From a bacterium (GTDB lineage Bacteria > 4484-113 > JAFGCY01): a stretch of 64,000 bases of DNA. The translations under genes and the position numbers were made by a program. Numbering within the stretch: position 1 is the first letter of the stretch; every line of letters starts with the position of its first letter. Positions 8,862 to 15,860 of this stretch are shown here, piece after piece. Under the pieces are notes generated by a model. It was not told where the DNA came from. It worked only from the letters and a program-made list of their open reading frames with translations, and ran no database searches. The DNA lies in assembly GCA_020849855.1 (NCBI GenBank), contig JADZFO010000009.1, forward strand, positions 6,648-70,647. Reading direction: 5' to 3'.

Positions 8862-8867
8862 CTGCCC

Positions 8868-9590
8868 GTGAGTCTGAAGGAGCGGACCGTTAAGCTGAAG
8901 TCGATCTTCACCAGCCTGGTGGAGGTGTTGGAGTTATCCGACCCCTACACCAAGGGCCATAGTGAAAGAGTCGCTTCGCTCTCTGTGGCCCTGGGCCTGG
9001 AGCTGAACCTGAGCACGCGGGAGCTGCAGTTCCTGCAGGATGGCGGCATCCTGCACGACATTGGCAAGCTGGGCGTCAGCAAGGAAGTGCTGAACAAGCC
9101 CGGCACCCTGACCGCCGATGAATACGCCCAGGTCCAGCAGCATGTGATCTATGGCTACAACATCCTGCGCCCGCTGGAGATCCCGGAGCTGCTGGATATC
9201 ACCCTGCACCACCATGAGCGCATCGACGGCTCCGGCTACCCGGAGGGCCGCCGCGACCTGTCCACGCTGGTGCGGGTGCTGCAGGTGGCGGATGTATGGG
9301 ACGCGCTGACCAGCGACCGGCCCTACCGCAAGGGAATGAGCTTCATGATGGCGCGGCAGCTGATGAACGCCTCGGAGAATAACTTCTGCTTTGATGTGGA
9401 GATCCTCTCCACCTTCCTGAAGATGACAACCTTCATCTTCCCGGACGAGGATATTGAAGTTTTCCGCGCGCGGCATGCCGCCTGGGAAGCCGAGCGCCTG
9501 GGCCGTCTGGAGCGCCTGGTCGATTTCGACCCGCTCAACGGCAATATGCCCTGGACCGTCAGCTTCGCCCTGAGCAGAAGGCCGGCCTGA
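8868..9590 (+). CDS. HD-GYP domain protein (probable cyclic-di-GMP phosphodiesterase)
   Basis: The 240-aa protein is almost entirely an HD-GYP domain with no sensory partner. The HD pair is in GGILHDIGKLGVS, the downstream metal ligands in ITLHHHERIDGSGYPEG (a canonical GYP variant), and VADVWDALTSDRPYRKG completes the family signature. Such proteins hydrolyse cyclic di-GMP or related cyclic dinucleotides using a bi- or trinuclear metal centre. A helical tail of ~60 residues follows. It is preceded by its own leaderless-type promoter and by a 150-nt spacer after recF. It is the only cyclic-di-GMP enzyme seen here; flagellar genes lie 30 kb away. Confidence 0.93.
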   Translation: MSLKERTVKLKSIFTSLVEVLELSDPYTKGHSERVASLSVALGLELNLSTRELQFLQDGGILHDIGKLGVSKEVLNKPGTLTADEYAQVQQHVIYGYNILRPLEIPELLDITLHHHERIDGSGYPEGRRDLSTLVRVLQVADVWDALTSDRPYRKGMSFMMARQLMNASENNFCFDVEILSTFLKMTTFIFPDEDIEVFRARHAAWEAERLGRLERLVDFDPLNGNMPWTVSFALSRRPA

Positions 9591-9593
9591 CGC

Positions 9594-9668
9594 GCAAGGC
9601 GAAAGGCACAAGGCACAAGGCATAAGGCTCAAGGCACAAGGCTCAAGGCTCAAGGCAGAAGGCAGAAG
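9594..9668. repeat. Degenerate 8-bp tandem repeat (AAGGCACA-like)
   Basis: About nine units of the type AAGGCACA, AAGGCTCA and AAGGCAGA follow the HD-GYP stop codon. Similar words (AAGGCGGAAGGCAAAGG) occur inside the insertion in mnmG near 32330, so they may belong to one repeat family. Confidence 0.75.
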
Positions 9669-9706
9669 GGGAGCAGGGAGCAACCAGGACATCGCCCCCA
9701 TAAACA

Positions 9707-9738
9707 GAGAAGGGGGCGGGATAGGACCGCCCCCCTCT
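9707..9738. terminator. GC-rich hairpin between convergent HD-GYP and HU genes
   Basis: The stem GGGGGCGG...CCGCCCCC has flanking AGAG/CTCT pairs and a GATAGGA loop. There is no strong T-tract. It may act as a bidirectional transcript end for the two convergent genes. Confidence 0.4.
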
Positions 9739-9856
9739 GCATACAACCTGAACCGTGACTACGGTGCAGGATCACTTTTTGCCCCACTCAGCACCCAGTC
9801 TGCCTGGCAGCAATTGCCGGACAGCTCCCGCCGAGGGTTTGCACTCATGTTTATGT

Positions 9857-9884
9857 CCGGCCCGCGGGCCGGCTGCTCAGCAGC
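9857..9884 (-). terminator. Tandem palindromes just after the HU gene
   Basis: Directly after the HU stop codon the minus strand reads GCTGCTGAGCAGC and then CCGGCCCGCGGGCCGG, two adjoining hairpins. No T-tract follows, so a processing or decay-blocking structure is as likely as a terminator. Confidence 0.35.
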
Positions 9885-10220
9885 TTAGGCCACGGAGTCG
9901 CGCAGCGCCTTGCCCGGGGTGAACTTGGGCACGTTGCGGGCGGCGATCTTGATCTTCTCGCCGGTCTTGGGGTTGACGCCGGTGCGGGCCTTGCGCTTGG
10001 CGACGGCGAAGGTGCCGAAGCCGGTCAGCTGGACACGGTTGGTACCGCTCTTCTTCTTCAGCTGGGCCTCGATGGTCTCAAAGGTAGCCTCGATGACGGC
10101 CTTGACCTTGGTCTTCTCAAGCTTGGTGACCTTCGCCACCGCGTCGATCAGTTCAATCTTGCCAAAGGGCTTCGTAGCTGTGGCAGTAGTCTTCGCCGCA
10201 GCGCCTGTCGTGGTTGCCAT
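9885..10220 (-). CDS. HU/IHF family DNA-binding protein
   Basis: This 111-aa protein has the ~90-residue HU core: FGKIELIDAVAKVTKLEKTKVKAVIEATFETI (dimerisation helices), VQLTGFGTFAVAKRKARTGVNPKTGEKI (beta saddle and arm with the RxGxNPxTG signature) and FTPGKALRDSV. An 18-residue Thr/Ala/Lys-rich N-terminal extension (MATTTGAAAKTTATATK) is unusual for HU. It could add nonspecific DNA contacts, but that is an inference. GAGGAGG stands 5 nt before the ATG. The promoter upstream is the best match to consensus in the window, consistent with an abundant nucleoid protein. Confidence 0.95.
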   Translation of the reverse strand: MATTTGAAAKTTATATKPFGKIELIDAVAKVTKLEKTKVKAVIEATFETIEAQLKKKSGTNRVQLTGFGTFAVAKRKARTGVNPKTGEKIKIAARNVPKFTPGKALRDSVA

Positions 10221-10250
10221 ATCATCCTCCTCGGGATATTGGTGCGCCGT

Positions 10251-10279
10251 TATATAGCTTGTTCCAGAGGCCTTGTCAA
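10251..10279 (-). promoter_or_regulatory. Strong sigma-70-type promoter of the HU gene
   Basis: Minus strand TTGACA (10274-10279), a 17-nt spacer and TATATA (10251-10256). Confidence 0.8.
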
Positions 10280-10379
10280 GGAAAAGAACCGCTTAAATTC
10301 TGTGCATAGCCAGACTTGACACCCGGGGCCGCGCATGGCAGCTAGTCTCAGGAATATCCGCCTTTCCGGATATAGGCAA

Positions 10380-10399
10380 TTATCCGCAAGTTATCCACA
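10380..10399 (+). promoter_or_regulatory. Two adjacent DnaA-box-like 9-mers
   Basis: TTATCCGCA (10380-10388) and the exact consensus TTATCCACA (10391-10399) lie in the same orientation, 11 bp apart. The second overlaps the stop codon of the membrane protein gene. Only two boxes are visible and dnaA is not nearby, so this is not proof of an origin. Confidence 0.35.
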
Positions 10400-11683
10400 G
10401 GTCTGGGCGGGGCCGGCCGCGGCGGCAAGCTGCACGCTGGCGGCGGCCGGGCGGCGCAGCCTGCGGCCTGTATAGATCAGCATCCCGAGGGCCGCCAGGC
10501 CAAGCAGGGGCATGCCGGCGGTCTCGTCGGGGCGCAGGCCGTCATCAAGCGGCAGCAGCAGGCACAGCGCGATCCAGCAGCCCTGGGTGCCGGCCAGCAG
10601 CGCGAAGTGGTGCGCCTGGCTGAGCCTGCCGCTGAGCCGGCGGGCCAGATGAAGCGCGGCGCCAAGGCCAAGCAGCACCAGCAGCAGGGTGGTGTAGTCG
10701 GGGATCTTCAGCACGTCCTTGCACAGGGCCGGCAGGATGAAGAGCAGCAGGGCGGTGGCCAGGCCGGCCAGCCAGCCCAGGGCGCGCGGCGAGGGCCGCA
10801 CCGGCTCGTCCACGCTGCGCACAAAACGCAGGGTGTTGCCGCGCGCCTGCAGGCGGAACTGGCCGGCGAGGCCTGTGTCCCCCACAGCGGCCGGGCCGCT
10901 GGTTTCGGCAGCCGCATCCTCCTCCGCCGGGCCGGCGGAAGCGGTGGCGGCAAAGGCGGCTTTCAGTTCACTGCGCCGGGCGCGCCAGACCGCCAGCCAG
11001 GGCAGGCCCAGCACGCCGGCCAGGCAGAAGAGCAGCTCAAAGAGGCCGGGATGGTAGTTCTGCTGCGGATCGCCGATGTTGGCGCTGATGCCAAAGAAGC
11101 CCAGCAGCGCCGCAGCGCTGGTCAGCAGGCCAAGGCGCAGCATGCCCTTGCGGCTGAGCGCCGGGGCCGTGCGCTGGCCCGGGAGGGCGATCTCAGTCAC
11201 CAGCAGAGGCAGCAGGAAGCCCTGCGTGGCATATAGAGCGATGGTCACAAAGCCCCAGATCCAGTTGATCCCGAGGGCGCGGCCATAGCCGCTGAGGGTG
11301 CCCAGCTCGCCGCCCTCGCCAATGAAGAGGTTGCGCGTGACGAGGCCTTCATACAGCAGGCCCAGCGCGATGCCCAGCAGCAGGCGGCCCCAGGAGTCGA
11401 GGCGGCGGCGGACGGCGATCTCGCGCAGCAGCACAGCTCCTGCGCCCAGCGAGGCATGCAGGCCCAGCCAGACGATGGGGCTGAAGTACTCCGCCGGGCT
11501 GAGGGCGGTGGTCAGCAGGCGCACCATGGCCGGGGCGAGGAAGAAGAGCAGCAGGGCGGCGTGCCAGGGCTGCGGGCCCCGCGGCCGGACCCTGGCGGCT
11601 GGGGCCGCGGCTGCTTCCTGCGCCGGAAGCACATCCGGCGCGCTCAGGTCGTCAGGCTTCACTTCGTCGGCAATCTTGTCCAC
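10391..11683 (-). CDS. Polytopic membrane protein of unknown function
   Basis: The 430-aa product has a 40-residue Ala/Pro-rich cytoplasmic start and about ten hydrophobic segments (e.g. HAALLLFFLAPAMVRLL, LLLGIALGLLYEGLV, GFVTIALYATQGFLLPLLV, ALGWLAGLATALLLFILPAL, TTLLLVLLGLGAALHLA). These are split by a central loop (~residues 235-295) rich in Ala, Glu and charged residues. No family motif is recognised. GTG at 11683 has no obvious ribosome-binding site; an alternative GTG lies seven codons later. It is divergent from the large lipoprotein at 11767, and its stop codon overlaps a DnaA-box-like sequence. Confidence 0.6.
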   Translation of the reverse strand: MDKIADEVKPDDLSAPDVLPAQEAAAAPAARVRPRGPQPWHAALLLFFLAPAMVRLLTTALSPAEYFSPIVWLGLHASLGAGAVLLREIAVRRRLDSWGRLLLGIALGLLYEGLVTRNLFIGEGGELGTLSGYGRALGINWIWGFVTIALYATQGFLLPLLVTEIALPGQRTAPALSRKGMLRLGLLTSAAALLGFFGISANIGDPQQNYHPGLFELLFCLAGVLGLPWLAVWRARRSELKAAFAATASAGPAEEDAAAETSGPAAVGDTGLAGQFRLQARGNTLRFVRSVDEPVRPSPRALGWLAGLATALLLFILPALCKDVLKIPDYTTLLLVLLGLGAALHLARRLSGRLSQAHHFALLAGTQGCWIALCLLLPLDDGLRPDETAGMPLLGLAALGMLIYTGRRLRRPAAASVQLAAAAGPAQTCG

Positions 11684-11735
11684 CGCCGTTTGACGTCAGA
11701 GCCTGCGGCAAGTTCCGCGGCCGGGGCAGATACCG

Positions 11736-11741
11736 TACAAT
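11736..11741 (+). promoter_or_regulatory. -10 box of the large PKD lipoprotein gene
   Basis: TACAAT lies 25 nt before the ATG at 11767. GGAGG between them provides a ribosome-binding site. Confidence 0.5.
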
Positions 11742-11766
11742 CTGCCTACTAGCTGTGGAGGCGGAA

Positions 11767-14700
11767 ATGACTATTCGTGCTCTGGCGCGACTGGCGCTGC
11801 TGCTCGTAATGCCTGGCCTGGTGGCCTGCTCCGGCATGGGGGAAGGCCCGGCCCCGTCCGAAGGCCCCGCTGCGCCGCAGCAGCAGGCAGCAGGCTGGCC
11901 CAGCGCACTGCCGCAGGACCGGGGGCAGCCCTGGGAGGCGGCAGGCAGCGGACGCGAAGCAGTAGCGATCAACGCCGCCAGCGACTTCACCGCGGGCATC
12001 GAGCGCTTCCTGGAAGGTGCGGGCAGCGGGGCCAGCGTGACTGATCTGGGAGAGGCCAGCCGGCTGAGTTCCGGCGCCGCCGGTTCAGGGCAGACGGCAT
12101 GGGCCATTTATCGCTTGCCACTGGGCGGGGCGCAGCCTGGAGCTCTCAGCTTTGATGTGAACTATCGCGCCCACAGCGGCGGCGGCCAGAGCGCTTACTA
12201 CGTCGGCTTGAGCGATTACGCCCAGGGCCGCTGGGTCTGGAGTGGCCCCTATAGCCGCAACAACAACATCCGTCTGGCCGGTGACCTGCTGGCCGGCAGC
12301 GACTACACCTCCGACAGCGGCAACATGTTTGTCTGCGTGCTGGCATACGACGGCAACAAGCTGGATGTGGTGGGCGTGGCGGTGAACCCGCGCGACAGCG
12401 CTGACACCACGGCTCCGCCAGCACCAACAGGCCTGAGCGCCGAGAGCTTTGTCGGCGCCATCGAGCTGCAGTGGAACTCGGTGATTGCCGCCGACCTGGC
12501 CGGTTATCAGATCTACTACAGCCAGTCACACATTGATGATGTCAAAAGCGCGGGTGTCAGGCGGCTGAGCTCCCTGGAGGGCCTGACGCGCGCGGCGCTG
12601 GACTGCGGCCCCGGCACCTGGGATGTGGCGCTGAGCGCGGTGGACACCAGCGGCAATGAGAGCGCGGCGATCTTCCTGCGAGATGTGCCGGTCTCCGGCG
12701 CGCCGGTGGACGGCGTGGAGCTGGAACTGAGCGCGGTATCGGCGCAGCGCGGCGACGCTATCACGCTGAGCGTACAGGGCAGCGGCAGCTTTGACCTGGA
12801 CCTGGACGGTGACGGCATCTATGAGCAAACCGGCCAGGGGGCCGGCGACTATGCCATCAACACCGGCGATCCGGGCCTGCTGCGGGCCAACGTGCGCGAG
12901 GACGGCGGCAGCTTCATCGCCCACGGCGGGGTGAGCCTGATCGTCTTCGCCAACACGCGGCCCGTATGCATCGCTACAGCCAGTCCGCAGAGCGGCGACG
13001 CGCCGCTGGGCGTGCAGCTTGGTGGCAGTGCGGAGGACAGCGAGGACGCCGCGGCGGCCCTGACCTTCGCCTGGGACTATGACGGCGACGGCATCTTTGA
13101 GAACAACACGGACACGCTCAGCCCGCCGCTGCAGACTTATACCGAGCCGGGCTTCTACAACGCGCGCCTGCGGGTGAGCGACAGTGAGGGCGCCTGGTCG
13201 GCCGCGACGGTGGGCATCCTTGTCACCGGCAGCGGCCCCAACGAGCTGCCCAGTGGCTTCATGAGCACGGATGTGGCGGGCGGCGTGGTACCGATCACTG
13301 TGCACTTCAGCACGGACAACGTCAGCGACGCCGACGGCACGATAGTGCAATACGACTGGGACTTCAACGGCGACGGAATCTGGGATGCCTATGACGGGCC
13401 GGGCGAGCTGGACTGGACCTATACCGAGGCCGGCAGCCCGGACATCCGGCTGAGGGTCACCGATAACGATGGCGGCCGCACGGATATCTTCGACAACCTG
13501 AGCTTCAGCGCGCCGGGGAACAACCCGCCGGTGGCCAGCCTGAGCCCGGCGAGTCAGAGCGGGACCCTGCCGCTGAGCATCAACTTCAATGCCAGCGGCT
13601 CGACGCCCGGCGGGGACATTGGCGACAGCATCGTGAAGTATGAGTGGGACTTTGACGGCAACGGCAACTGGGACGGCTATGGCGAGGACCCCACCATCAC
13701 GCATATCTACACCGGAGCCGGGGTCTTCACTGCGCGGCTGCGGGTGACGGACGAGATGGGCAACCAGGACATCGACACCAGCACCATTACAGCGACCGTG
13801 CAGGGAAACAATCCGCCGGTGGCCAGCCTGCTGCCGGTGACAGCCAGCGGCACTGTGCCGTTGACGGTGAACTTCGACGCCAGCGGCAGCACGGCCGGCG
13901 GCGATACCGGAGACAGCATCGTAAAGTACGAGTGGGACTGGGATGGCAACGGAACCTGGGACGGCTATGGCGAGGACCCAACGATCAGCTTTACCTACAA
14001 CAACGCCGGCAGCTTCACGGCAATCCTGCGCGTGACGGATGAGGCGGGGAATCAGGCGGTGGATACGAGCGCTGTCAACTCTCAATCTGACATTGCAACG
14101 CTCGATGATGAGGGTGACACCGGTAGACATCCCTCAATGACAATTGTCAATGGCTACCCAGCGATCTGCTATTTCGACGTCTCGAATCAACGCTTGCGGT
14201 ATGTAAGGGCAACGGACGCAGCCGGAACTGGTTGGGGCACTCCTGTAACCGCTGGTGCAGGCGGAGGACCCGGCCAGTTCTCCTCGATGACAGTAATTAA
14301 CGGCAGGCCGGCTATTAGCACTTACCTTGCATCGAATGGTGACCTCCTTTATGTAAGAGCCAACGACATCAATGGTTCCACTTGGCCGGGGGGAGTTACC
14401 GTGGATAGTGGTGGAGTGAACGATGTCGGCTATAACAGCTCATTGTCTCTCGTGGATGGACAGCCGGCGATCGCCTATTATGATTTCACCGATGGTGACC
14501 TTCAGTATGTTCGTGCTTTAGATGCTGACGGGGCAACTTGGGGGAGCATACAGACTCTAGATTCAGATGGGACAACAGGATCCGAGACCTGTCTCACAGT
14601 AATCAGTGGAGCACCTGCTATCAGCTACTTTGATGCAAGTGAGAACGCTCTTCGGTACATACGAGCGACAAGCGCGGATGGTTCAACTTGGGGTACATCG

Positions 14701-15117
14701 GTCAGCATAGATCCCGCAGGAGGATATTACACGTCACTGACGGAGATCAATGGCTTCCCTGCCATCAGCTATCGAGCCGGAGCTGCGGATCTAAAGTTTG
14801 TGCGTGCACAAGATGCTTCAGGAACTGTGTGGCAAGTGCCGACTACGGTAGATTCTGTCGGCGATACCGGCTCTTTCACTTCTTTGCAATTGGTTGGTGG
14901 TCGTCCTGCTATTGCCTATCATGACACAACCAACGGTGACCTGCGTTACGTAGAAGCACAGGACGCGGGTGGTCAGAACTGGGACTTACCCAGCACGATT
15001 GATGGGCCAGACTTTACGGGAGAGTATGCCTGCATGCGGCTGGTTTCAGGGACGCCTGCGATCACCTACTATTCGAGCAGTGCGGGCAGTTTGCGATACG
15101 TGAGGCTAGGACCATAG
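11767..15117 (+). CDS. Large lipoprotein: FnIII-like, PKD repeats and a seven-bladed propeller
   Basis: The 1116-aa product starts with a lipobox (LVMPGLVAC). Residues ~55-215 are a domain shared with the lipoprotein at 5358 (LSDYAQGRWVWSGPYS). A fibronectin-III-like domain follows (APPAPTGLSAESF...LQWNSV...YQIYY), then about five PKD-type domains with Asp-rich DGDGIYE, DYDGDGIFE, DFNGDGIWD and DFDGNGNWDGYGEDP cores, the last two near-identical copies. The final ~340 residues are seven repeats of ~48 aa, each with (V/I)NGxPAI(S/A)Y(F/Y) and LRYVRA motifs. This is probably a seven-bladed propeller, with the first strand before the array closing the last blade. Base composition drops sharply at about 14070. 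Likely an envelope adhesion or binding protein. ATG at 11767 is preferred over GTG 11755 because GGAGG precedes it. Confidence 0.85.
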   Translation: MTIRALARLALLLVMPGLVACSGMGEGPAPSEGPAAPQQQAAGWPSALPQDRGQPWEAAGSGREAVAINAASDFTAGIERFLEGAGSGASVTDLGEASRLSSGAAGSGQTAWAIYRLPLGGAQPGALSFDVNYRAHSGGGQSAYYVGLSDYAQGRWVWSGPYSRNNNIRLAGDLLAGSDYTSDSGNMFVCVLAYDGNKLDVVGVAVNPRDSADTTAPPAPTGLSAESFVGAIELQWNSVIAADLAGYQIYYSQSHIDDVKSAGVRRLSSLEGLTRAALDCGPGTWDVALSAVDTSGNESAAIFLRDVPVSGAPVDGVELELSAVSAQRGDAITLSVQGSGSFDLDLDGDGIYEQTGQGAGDYAINTGDPGLLRANVREDGGSFIAHGGVSLIVFANTRPVCIATASPQSGDAPLGVQLGGSAEDSEDAAAALTFAWDYDGDGIFENNTDTLSPPLQTYTEPGFYNARLRVSDSEGAWSAATVGILVTGSGPNELPSGFMSTDVAGGVVPITVHFSTDNVSDADGTIVQYDWDFNGDGIWDAYDGPGELDWTYTEAGSPDIRLRVTDNDGGRTDIFDNLSFSAPGNNPPVASLSPASQSGTLPLSINFNASGSTPGGDIGDSIVKYEWDFDGNGNWDGYGEDPTITHIYTGAGVFTARLRVTDEMGNQDIDTSTITATVQGNNPPVASLLPVTASGTVPLTVNFDASGSTAGGDTGDSIVKYEWDWDGNGTWDGYGEDPTISFTYNNAGSFTAILRVTDEAGNQAVDTSAVNSQSDIATLDDEGDTGRHPSMTIVNGYPAICYFDVSNQRLRYVRATDAAGTGWGTPVTAGAGGGPGQFSSMTVINGRPAISTYLASNGDLLYVRANDINGSTWPGGVTVDSGGVNDVGYNSSLSLVDGQPAIAYYDFTDGDLQYVRALDADGATWGSIQTLDSDGTTGSETCLTVISGAPAISYFDASENALRYIRATSADGSTWGTSVSIDPAGGYYTSLTEINGFPAISYRAGAADLKFVRAQDASGTVWQVPTTVDSVGDTGSFTSLQLVGGRPAIAYHDTTNGDLRYVEAQDAGGQNWDLPSTIDGPDFTGEYACMRLVSGTPAITYYSSSAGSLRYVRLGP

Positions 15118-15189
15118 GAGTCGCCTTCTTTGGGTTCAATCATAAGAACCGGAGGTACGCATCCGCTACAATCTCAGCGGGCGCCCCTC

Positions 15190-15657
15190 ATGCCACATTA
15201 CACCGTCTACACCGTCGGCCACGGCCAGCTTAGCTGGGACGAATTTGAGCTGCTGATCCGGCCCTTCAAGCTGGAGCAGCTTATCGACGTGCGCTCGATG
15301 CCCTACAGCGAGCTGGCGCCGCAGTTCAACCGCGAGCGCCTGGAGCACAGCGTGCGCCGCCTGGGGATGGAGTATCTCTGGCTGGGTTCCAGCCTCGGCC
15401 CGCTGACCGCGGACGGCAAGGTGGACTATATCGAGCGCGAGCGTGAGAGCCGCTACCACGACGGCATCCAGCAGCTACTGGGCCTGGCGCATGAGCGCCG
15501 CACCGCGCTGCTGGGAAGCCAGCCCGAGCCCTGGCGCAGCCACCGCCACCAGCTCATCGCGCAGACCCTGCTGCGCCACGACGTCGAGGTGCTGCACATC
15601 CTGCCCGACGGCTCGCTGAGCCATGCCGTAGCGGACCTGTTCCACGCTGCTCTGTAG
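15190..15657 (+). CDS. DUF488 family protein
   Basis: This 155-aa protein opens with YTVYTVGHGQLSWDEFELLI, followed by LIDVRSMPYSELAPQFNRERLE, the conserved DVRxxPxSR-like core of DUF488. LGMEYLWLGSSLGP and LLGSQPEPWRSHRHQLIAQTLL (the family has a Cys/Glu-Pro-x-x-CHR motif here; the Cys residues are replaced) complete the domain. Members are soluble and of unknown biochemical function. The start at 15190 is taken because TACAAT (15167-15172) leaves only a leader of about 11 nt and the family begins at this point. No ribosome-binding site is evident. The gene is convergent with korA across a MITE-like repeat. Confidence 0.85.
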   Translation: MPHYTVYTVGHGQLSWDEFELLIRPFKLEQLIDVRSMPYSELAPQFNRERLEHSVRRLGMEYLWLGSSLGPLTADGKVDYIERERESRYHDGIQQLLGLAHERRTALLGSQPEPWRSHRHQLIAQTLLRHDVEVLHILPDGSLSHAVADLFHAAL

Positions 15658-15662
15658 GGAAA

Positions 15663-15860
15663 TCGATCCAACACAGAGTTAGCAGAGTCAACAGAGTTCA
15701 ACCGAGACCAGCAACAATCATTGCTTAGGGAAGTGAAGTACTCGACCCGGAGAGCACCTAGTCGTCCCTTGAGCCTGGGCCGTGCCTCCGTAGAACTGAC
15801 GGGGATTGGATGACTTACTCGGTGAAACTCGGTTCACTCTGCTAACTCTGTTTAGATCGA
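15663..15860. repeat. MITE-like element, copy 1
   Basis: The ends are inverted repeats: left TCGATCCAACACAGAGTTAG and, read on the other strand from the right, TCGATCTAAACAGAGTTAGC, both continuing with CAGAGT and AACNGAGTT words. Each arm is made of tandem 8-10-mers (ACACAGAGTT-like). The right tip supplies the last two codons and the stop codon of korA. A second copy lies at 60541-60706. Confidence 0.7.

Noticed and set aside
10221-10400. Replication origin
   Set aside because: Only two DnaA boxes, no AT-rich unwinding region and no dnaA. Kept only as a low-interest observation.
12526-14130. 534-codon antisense frame within the PKD lipoprotein gene
   Set aside because: It mirrors the PKD repeats and has no start signals or domains.
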